A DNA stretch of 64,000 nt. Source: Chelydra serpentina. Taxonomy: Eukaryota; Chordata; Testudines; Chelydridae. A model generated the notes under the pieces. It worked only from the letters and a program-made list of their open reading frames with translations. It was not told the DNA's origin and did not search any database. Below are positions 56,906 through 64,000 of this stretch, piece after piece. The stretch spans positions 77,988,501-78,052,500 of the forward strand of contig JBAIAC010000004.1 in assembly GCA_037349315.1 (NCBI GenBank). Direction: 5' to 3'. Numbering within the stretch: position 1 is the stretch's first letter; every line of letters begins with the position of its first letter. The position numbers and the translations under genes are program-made.

Positions 56906-58025
56906 TGTGATGGAGTCTTTGGGGGTGCAACCTGGATTGTGGGACCACTGAGACATCCAACTCCACCAGCCTGGGCTGTCTCTTGCACTGTGATGCTGAT
57001 GTCAAACTACAAATCTCTGGCAGACACTTCACTTACACAGCCATCCACAGGTAGGGACACACCCAACTGAGTTACATGAATCATCTCCTAGCCACTCATG
57101 AACCATCAATAGAGTGGCTTCAGCCAATTCCCCACCAAATCCCCAGCCTTGAACCCCAGAACTGTACCATCTTGCACTGCTCAAGGCTCCCCTGGGCAAT
57201 GTAAACTAATTAATAAGTTCACCACTTCTTCATAGGAAAGTGGACATGCATCAGCCTTTGCAATCTGAGCTGTGACTACCCAAGCACTTCAACCAAACAC
57301 ACAGTTTTTAGGTAAAATATAAAACAGATTTATTAACTAAAGAAAGATAATCACTTAAAGTCTATAAGTAGCAGGCATAACAATCAAAGTTGGTTACCTA
57401 GGAAAAAAGTTAATTCACAGTCTAAAATCTAACTTAAACAGTCTAAGCAAGATTTGAATCAGTCTCACCCTAACTGATGGTACAAGCATCTTGCAGTTTT
57501 TCAAGACAGACTGGACTCCCTTACAGCCTGGGACCAATCTCCCTAGTTCAAAGTCTTTGTCTTCCAGACAATCTTCCGGGCATTGAGATGGCAAGGGGTG
57601 GGTGGGGGGAGGCCAAGTGATGATGTCACTGTCCCTCTTTTATACTTTCTTCCAGCTTCTAGAAAGATCCTTGCTGTGACGTGGGTTAGTCTGCCCTCAT
57701 TGCATACATGTGTTCTCTGAGAAGTGTCTGAGAGTTGATTTTTCTTCATGGGCCATTAATGCTGTCTGGCCCTCCTTTGTTGCAACTGACAGGTTGGCTG
57801 TGGGTATTTCCAAGCCTCACAACATATTTCAGTAGCACATAAAGTAATACTTCATAACTTTATATAAAATGATAGTATGTACAATCCAACAGGGTATTAA
57901 GGTTCAACAGATCAAGACTTTTTGAATACCTCACCAGGCATACTTTGTACAAAGCACATCATTATCTTATGACAGTGGTGAATATGTGGGTTCCAGGGTG
58001 CTACTCTGAGGTACAGAGTATCACA
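56906..58025. mobile_element. Solo LTR-like repeat, TGTGATGG...ATCACA, copy 3 (related family)
   Basis: It starts TGTGATGGAGTC and ends GAGTATCACA, giving inverted TGTGAT/ATCACA ends. The 5-bp flanks GTACG (56901-56905) and GTATG (58026-58030) differ by one C-to-T change at a CpG. The interior is only loosely like copies 1 and 2, with the same layout: a C-rich left third, 'acagatttattaactaaag' in the middle and an AT-rich right end. Confidence 0.7.
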
Positions 58026-58030
58026 GTATG

Positions 58031-59175
58031 CAAAAGTGAAAAAAACCTAATCGCTTTGCCAGCACCGTCCATGTTCCAGTGGAAAACCAAAAGTATTTTA
58101 ATCTATTACTTATAAAGTCTCAGGAAAGTTTAACCTTCAGGTGGATTACTGTCATTCTGATTATATGTAGTAGGTTAACCCTGGTAGTTGACGCACATTT
58201 AGCTTGTAAACTCATGTTTTTAGAAACTGTCAAGAGTGAAAAATACATGGTTTGATTTTCTTTACTCCCACATGCTTGCAAGTAACTGGCAGCAAAGTTC
58301 ATTTAAAATTTATTAATCAGAACAAGCAAGGCTCATTAAGTTGTCCTTTATCCACTATATACATTGTATATTGGTTAAAGTAAGAAGTTTTACAAGTGTG
58401 TATTTCTTATCCTATTTCTTAGTTTATAATATAGTACCTTGTTATAGGAAAGGCCTAGGAAGGCTACACAGAATCAATGTGTCCTGTTCAGTGTAAAATA
58501 CTTGAATTAAGTCACACTTATAAATAGTGATTTTAAACTTTAATATTCCCCTTTGAAGTATTAAAGTTCACAAAACACATTTTTTCCATAGTGTATCATG
58601 GTTGTGCATATTGGAGGTCAGATTAAAAAATATTGTTACCTAAAGCACTGAGCTAATGGAAAAGCTTATAGACTGCAAGAATTTTTGTTTATCCTTTGGA
58701 AGATCATGAACAATAAATTGAACATACTTTCTAGAAGTCGAATGCTGAAAGTGAATCTGCCACATACTTTACAAACACTGGGTACAATCAATGGTGTCCT
58801 GAATTCAGAGGATTCCTCAACCCGCAAGAGCTAGCATAAGCTGCTCTACAGAGTCACTTGACCCTCTGCCCCACTTACAAGGTTATGCAGGGGGCATTCA
58901 TGGGGAGGGGAAGAACACGTTGGCACTTCATCTGATCCTTGACCAGTGCACCACTCCCTGTTGGACAACTGCAGCTGGGGTAAGTTAGGTCAATCCTTTG
59001 TTGATCTAAGCTATGTCAGGCATCATTTTGGCCCCAGTGGCACAGAATTGGAGGGGAGGAGGAAAGTCATTATGCTCAACCCCTTTGGTATTTAGTTGCA
59101 GCTGAGGATTAAGTTCATTAATTGCATCTTACAACACCACTCCAAGGTAAGTAGTATGCCATTTTTGGTAGAGTC
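58031..59175. other. Non-coding DNA, presumed LMO7 intron
   Basis: No exon or clear repeat is recognised. Confidence 0.45.
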
Positions 59176-59179
59176 TAAA

Positions 59180-61190
59180 GTCAGAAGGGGCCGTTGTGAC
59201 AATGTGGTCTGATCTCTGGTATAACACAGGCCATAGGACTCCCCCAAAATAGTTCCTAGAGCATAGATTTTAGAAAAACATACACTCTTTACTTTAAAAT
59301 GGTCTGTGATGGAGAATCCACTGCGACCCTTGGTAAATTACTCTCATTATTGAAAATGTTCACTTTGTTTCCAATCTGAATGTGTCTAGCTTTATCTTTC
59401 AGCCATTGGATCATGTTGTACCTTTCTCTGCTCGATTGAAGAGCCCATGATTAAGTATTTGCTTCCCATGTGGGTACTTATAGACTGTAATCAAGTCACC
59501 CTTAACCTTCTCTTTGTTAAGCTACATAGACCCAATAAGCTCAATCTGTCCCTAAAAAGCATGTTTTCTAATCTTTTTATCGTTCTTGTGGCCCTTCTGT
59601 GAACCCTCTCCAACTTACCAACATCCTTCCTGAATTGTGATCACCAGAACTGGTGGTCACATCAGTGCCAAATAAAGAGGTAAAACAACCTCTCTTCTGC
59701 TAATTGAGATTCCCGTTTATGCATCCTAGAATTGCATTAGCCCCCTTTGGCCATAGCATCACACTGGGGGTTCGTGTTCAGCTGGTTATCCACTATGATG
59801 CCCAAGTCCTTTTCAGAGTCACTGCTTTCCAGGATAGTGTCCCCCATTGTGTAAGTATGGCCTACGTTCTTTGTTCCTAGACGTATATATTTACATTTAA
59901 CCATATTGAAACACATTGTTTGCTTGTGCGCAGGTCACCAAGCGATCCAGAATGCTCTTTATCAGTGACCTGTCCTCTTAAAAATGGGGGGAGGGCTAAA
60001 TAATTGTCGTCTGCAAATTTTTTTTTTTTACCTTTTATGGTTTCTTCCAAGTCATTGATGAAAATCTTAAATAGCTTAGGTCCAAGAACAAATCCCACTA
60101 GAAACACATACAATAGATGATGATTCCCAGTTTACAATTACATTTTGAGATGTAATTTTATATAGTCCTAGTTTTTAAATCAAAATGTCATGCTGTACCA
60201 AGTCAAATGCCTAAAAGAAGTGCAAGGCAATGACTACATTATAAATTACTTTGGTATAACTTGCGTTGCTCAGGCCTGTGAATTATCCAGACCCTGGAGT
60301 GATGTAAGTTATACTGACCGAAATGCTGGTGTAGGCAGCACTATGTCAGCCGGAGAGTGTTTCCCACTGACATAGCTACCGCCTCTCATGGAGGCAGGGG
60401 TTAAGCCAATGGGAGAGATCTCTCCCATTGGTTTAGAGCATCTTCACTAGAAGCATCGGTGAAGCTGCACCGCTGTGAACGATATAATGTAGACATAGCC
60501 TCAGTATGCTATATCAACACTATTACCTTTATCAACCAAACTTGTAATATTAAAAAAAACAAGTTAATTTGACAGGATATATTTTCTGTAAACCCATGTT
60601 GATTGGCATTAATTATGTTACTCTTCTTTAATGCTTTATTAATTGAGTCTCATACCAGTCGCACCATTATTTTAACCTGGGATTGATTTCAGACGGACAG
60701 GCCTGTAATTACTGGTTCATCCCATTTATCCTTTTTTTTAAATGGCACAACAGTAGCTTTCTTCTTTTTTTGTCTCCTTACCTGGTGTTCCAAGATAATT
60801 GAATATTAACATTAATGGTCCAGCGAGCTCCTCAGCCAGCTGTTTTAAAATTCTTGGATGCAAGTTCTGTGGATCTGCTGAGTTGGTAATGCCTACTTGA
60901 GTAGCTGTTGCTTAATATCCTCCTGAGATGTTTGTGGAGTAGAAAATGTTATCATATAACTACATCATCTGTTTTTCCCCCAAATACAGAACAGAAATAT
61001 TTATTGAACACTACTGCCTTTTCTGCATTATTATTTATAATTCTACCATTTCCATCTACTAATGCATCAATACCATTGTTAAGATTCTTTTTGTTCCTAA
61101 TACGTTTTTAAAAGTCCATATTGTCCCTATCAGTGCTGGCCATAGACTTCTCCTTGTGTCCCTTTGCTTCCCTTGTCAATAAGGGTAAGG
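59180..61190 (-). mobile_element. Old CR1-type LINE, 3' half, split by a MITE
   Basis: The 3' end is at 59180 ('gtcagaaggggccgttgtg', reverse complement) and the text extends through the C-terminus and RT to about 61190. The minus frame at 59877-60113 reads 'LGPKLFKIFINDLEETIKG', with FADD a few residues later: RT motifs B and C survive. The insertion at about 60222-60503 separates the palm from upstream RT text ('gacaggcctgtaattactgg' at 60697). It is more diverged than the other CR1s and has a different 3' UTR, so it is an older subfamily. Confidence 0.82.
60222..60503. mobile_element. MITE inserted in the old CR1
   Basis: The left end 'ggcaatgactacattataaa' is loosely inverted to the right end 'aatgtagacatagcc'. 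The interior has two mirrored blocks, 'gtgtttcccactgacatagctacc' and 'gccaatgggagagatctctcccattgg', the latter a local palindrome. No transposase is present. The target duplication is unclear (3 bp at most). Confidence 0.65.
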
Positions 61191-64000
61191 AATATGAATC
61201 AGATTGTTGAAAGACACAACAGACTAGCATTTGAATTTAGGAATTCCTGGCTCGCATCCTGTGATAACACCTTGAGGCAAACCCCCTCTTTACATATAAT
61301 ATGAAAACTACTAATAATCTGAACATACCTGTGATAAACAGCTAGTCATCCATCTTGTTTATCAAGATTCTTTTATAGATTTCTTCTCCCACCCCGCTTA
61401 TTAATTTAAATAAGTCGCTATCATATGGTACTATTGCAAAATGCAGCTCCAAGTCCTGTCCTAAATTAAATCCAGTAACATGGGCCTTATGATCGGTATA
61501 ATTGACTTGGGGTGTATGCAAACAAATATTTATACTTTTTAAACACCTTCTTTCTGGCTGAAATATGCCTTTTTTTGACTGTATATTCCCAAGTATCTGC
61601 AAGCAGGCTTCCTGTGGAACATATAGGTAGCATGGCTTATACCTCCAAAGCTGTGGATGTACATAGAGTATCATAAATACTGTACTAAGAAATAGCATAT
61701 TTTTAGTGGGCCATTGGCCTATGTGCCTGTCTGAATACATTACAAAAGTCCCATTATGATTTCTATAGTTTTAAAGTAAAAATGTTTTCATTATAACCCT
61801 CTTTTTCTCCCCCCCCCCCATCCCACACTTGTTACTTTCCAATACCTTTTAGAATGAAATTATCCATGCTTGATTTCTTCCCAAAGGTGAAATATATGAA
61901 AGATTTGAGCTAATCCTGTTCATCTGTTTGTTGCTGTGTGATATGGTGAAAGGAGTGGTTTTTTTGTTCCTGCTTTCAAAATTTGTAACCATTGTGTTTT
62001 GGGGGAATAACTCAAATTTCTGCCTCTTGAAACTACCCACTTTGCATGCACATCTGTGCTGTAACTAAAGCATAATGCTTGATTAGCTAAGTTCTGGAGA
62101 CAGACAATACGTTATATGTTTGTTGTAATGGAGGGAGCTGGCCCTGATTGCAGGCTTTAAAGCCTTCTGGCTAGCTCCCCTGGTCCTTGAGAAAGAGTGC
62201 CCGCTGAAAGCATTCCTTAAGAGCAAAGTGTCCCTTATGCTTCATTCGTGTAGTTCTTCAAAGCATGGCAGATTTTTAGTCCTGCAATTGTTACTTGACA
62301 TACCAGAACTCTAAGCAACCCAGAACTGAATGCCTGCTCAGGAGAGCTTTCCAAGTTCTGCAAAGAGACCACTTTATCACCCCAACCCAATTCCACATTT
62401 CCTGAATTTCAGGTGCTTCATTGTGCAATCTTAGCATCAGTTTACCTTTTTTTTCCTTTGCAGTCGAGTAGAAAGTAAAGAAGTTCTGGCATGAACTCCC
62501 TATCCAGGTGAATATGTGGTACTTAACATAAATCAACACTGGTTCATAGTTCTTAGGGTGGTGTGTTCCTTTATGAAAGTCATAAGTTGGCAAAAGAAAC
62601 TTACTTGAGTTTAGTGGGTCTAATTCTGTGCTTGTTTGCATTACAGTTAACTGGAATGGCAGAAGATCCCAATCTATGGGTTGGAAGATTACATACTCTT
62701 TTGTATTGTCCTGTGTAAACTGTTTTTTTCAACTCCAAGTACTTTAACTAGACTGCTTTTCTCCCACACCCCTATTTTTAAAAGTCTTTGAATTCTAAAG
62801 ATGTGGCAACTTGTGTTTCTGCTAATGTTAAAAATATGTTTGCCCCAGCTGAATAACAGGATCTTGCTGCATTTCAGTATATGTATAACACGTCAGAAAC
62901 TGTTACATAAGGTGAACATATGCTTCCCACCCAGCATGACTGAAACAGACTTGCTTTTTTTGGAGTTTAATATAAATAAGCTCTGGATTCCCTTCCCCCC
63001 ACCTCCATCGCAGTGACAACTAAGTAGGGAGCCATAACTGTAAACTGGATGGTTTTTCCAGTTTAAGTCCAGTTCATAAATGTAAGCTGAGGTTAATGTA
63101 ATCTGCATGTTTCCTTATGTTTAAAAGCCACAAGGTAAGTTGAAATAAGGCAGTAGTTCCATCCTTTCTTATTTAGAGACCTCTCTTTGTAACAAACTGG
63201 AGCATGAGCCCACTGTAACTCCCTTATTTCAAACCCTGATACAAGTGTTCTATCTAGCTTATTTGGTTTGCCTGTATCTTTCTATTCTCTTGTATCCTTC
63301 ACTTGCTTTTTTATGGATTTTTTAATTGTGCTTTCCATTTCTCAGTACTGTTTATTATTTTTCCTCCCTCTTTACAGTACTTTCCTCCCTCTCTGTTTTT
63401 GTTCTCTGTTTCATGGTGCTCCTCTTCGTTGCTCTTGTTCTACTGTACATCTCTACTCCCTAGTGCTGCCACCTGTTTCCCTGTCCATCCATGCTGCTCG
63501 CTTCCATTTTAGGGGCTTTCTTCCCCTTCTCCATATTTTAGCTGAGGGCTCTGTTCTCCCAATCTCCCTACTGCTGTTTTTCACATCTTCCCTACCACAG
63601 TGCTACATAGTGCTGCTTCCTGGCTCTTACCATAGAGATTGCAGAGAGCAGCACTAACACAGTACGGTATAGCAATCCTCAGCAGCAGAAACACAGCAGA
63701 AGCAGGAATAACTGTGTGGCCAGCAATCCCCTGTGCCAGAGCAGAGAGACAGGTGCACCCCTGGAAGGGTGTGGTGTCTTCTCCTCATTCCTGAGATATG
63801 TAGCATTTAAATTCCTGCTTGTGGGTGACCAAAGCAGAGATTATATTTCTCATCACAGGTTGGGAATCTGCTATTAGTATCCCATCAAATTATTTTGGGA
63901 TGTGGCTTACTTTGATGATTTAGGCAAAATGAAATACTGAATTTGAATATTTCCATGCAAGTCAGCATTTTTGGTGTTTATTTCATGTCATCTTTATAGT
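61191..64000. other. Non-coding DNA, presumed LMO7 intron
   Basis: No exon was recognised on either strand. The frames at 61342-61740 and 62291-62641 (minus) and 63268-63657 (plus, T/C-rich) show no family signature. A C-run lies at 61810-61820. Confidence 0.45.

Noticed and set aside
63268..63657. 129-codon plus frame rich in Phe, Ser and Leu.
   Set aside because: The DNA is a T/C-rich tract. The composition explains the frame and there is no start context or homology I recognise.
1..64000. A novel defence, metabolic or mobile cargo system.
   Set aside because: Apart from two LMO7 exons, every protein-like signal I could name belongs to CR1, DIRS or hAT elements. Nothing supports an operon or a cargo gene.

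Overview
This is a stretch of vertebrate nuclear DNA. It is AT-rich, has no bacterial-style gene packing, and is mostly intron and transposable elements. The repeat mix is CR1 LINEs, a DIRS-type tyrosine-recombinase retrotransposon, hAT and other MITEs, solo LTR-like repeats and an ancient MIR-like SINE. That mix points to a sauropsid and most likely a turtle; this is an inference from family recognition, not a database match.

Only two host coding exons are recognisable, both on the + strand (20448-20518 and 27107-27176). They splice in frame into 47 codons of a calponin-homology (CH) domain that best fits LMO7. The window therefore seems to lie in the 5' half of an LMO7 gene: a CH-domain exon, a 6.6 kb intron, a second CH exon, then more than 36 kb of intron. 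I did not find the next CH exon.

Layout: 1-20447 is presumed LMO7 upstream or intronic DNA with CR1 pieces, a solo LTR-like repeat (2494-3691), a MITE nest (about 5769-6450), a 1.6 kb hAT element with internally inverted arms (11934-13535) and several MITEs. The intron at 20519-27106 holds CR1, an LTR-like repeat and a doubly nested hairpin MITE plus solo LTR (24589-25997). 27360-32155 is an old DIRS-like element broken by CR1, MITE and LTR insertions. 32155-33195 is a CR1 3' end split by a hAT element. 34090-38606 is a nearly full-length but frameshifted CR1 whose 3' end was entered by a hAT MITE carrying an eight-copy, 32-bp GC-rich minisatellite. 38795-39655 is another CR1. 39892-45100 is a DIRS element with both inverted terminal repeats and an internal complementary region. 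45230-64000 is intron with a MIR-like SINE, MITEs, solo LTRs and an old minus-strand CR1.

Insertion order can be read from target-site duplications at many sites. None of the transposon genes looks intact enough to act on its own: the RT, RNase H, gag and recombinase frames are shifted, stopped or deleted. I see no undescribed defence or metabolic system. The most informative structures are the DIRS element, the nested insertions and the minisatellite inside a MITE.
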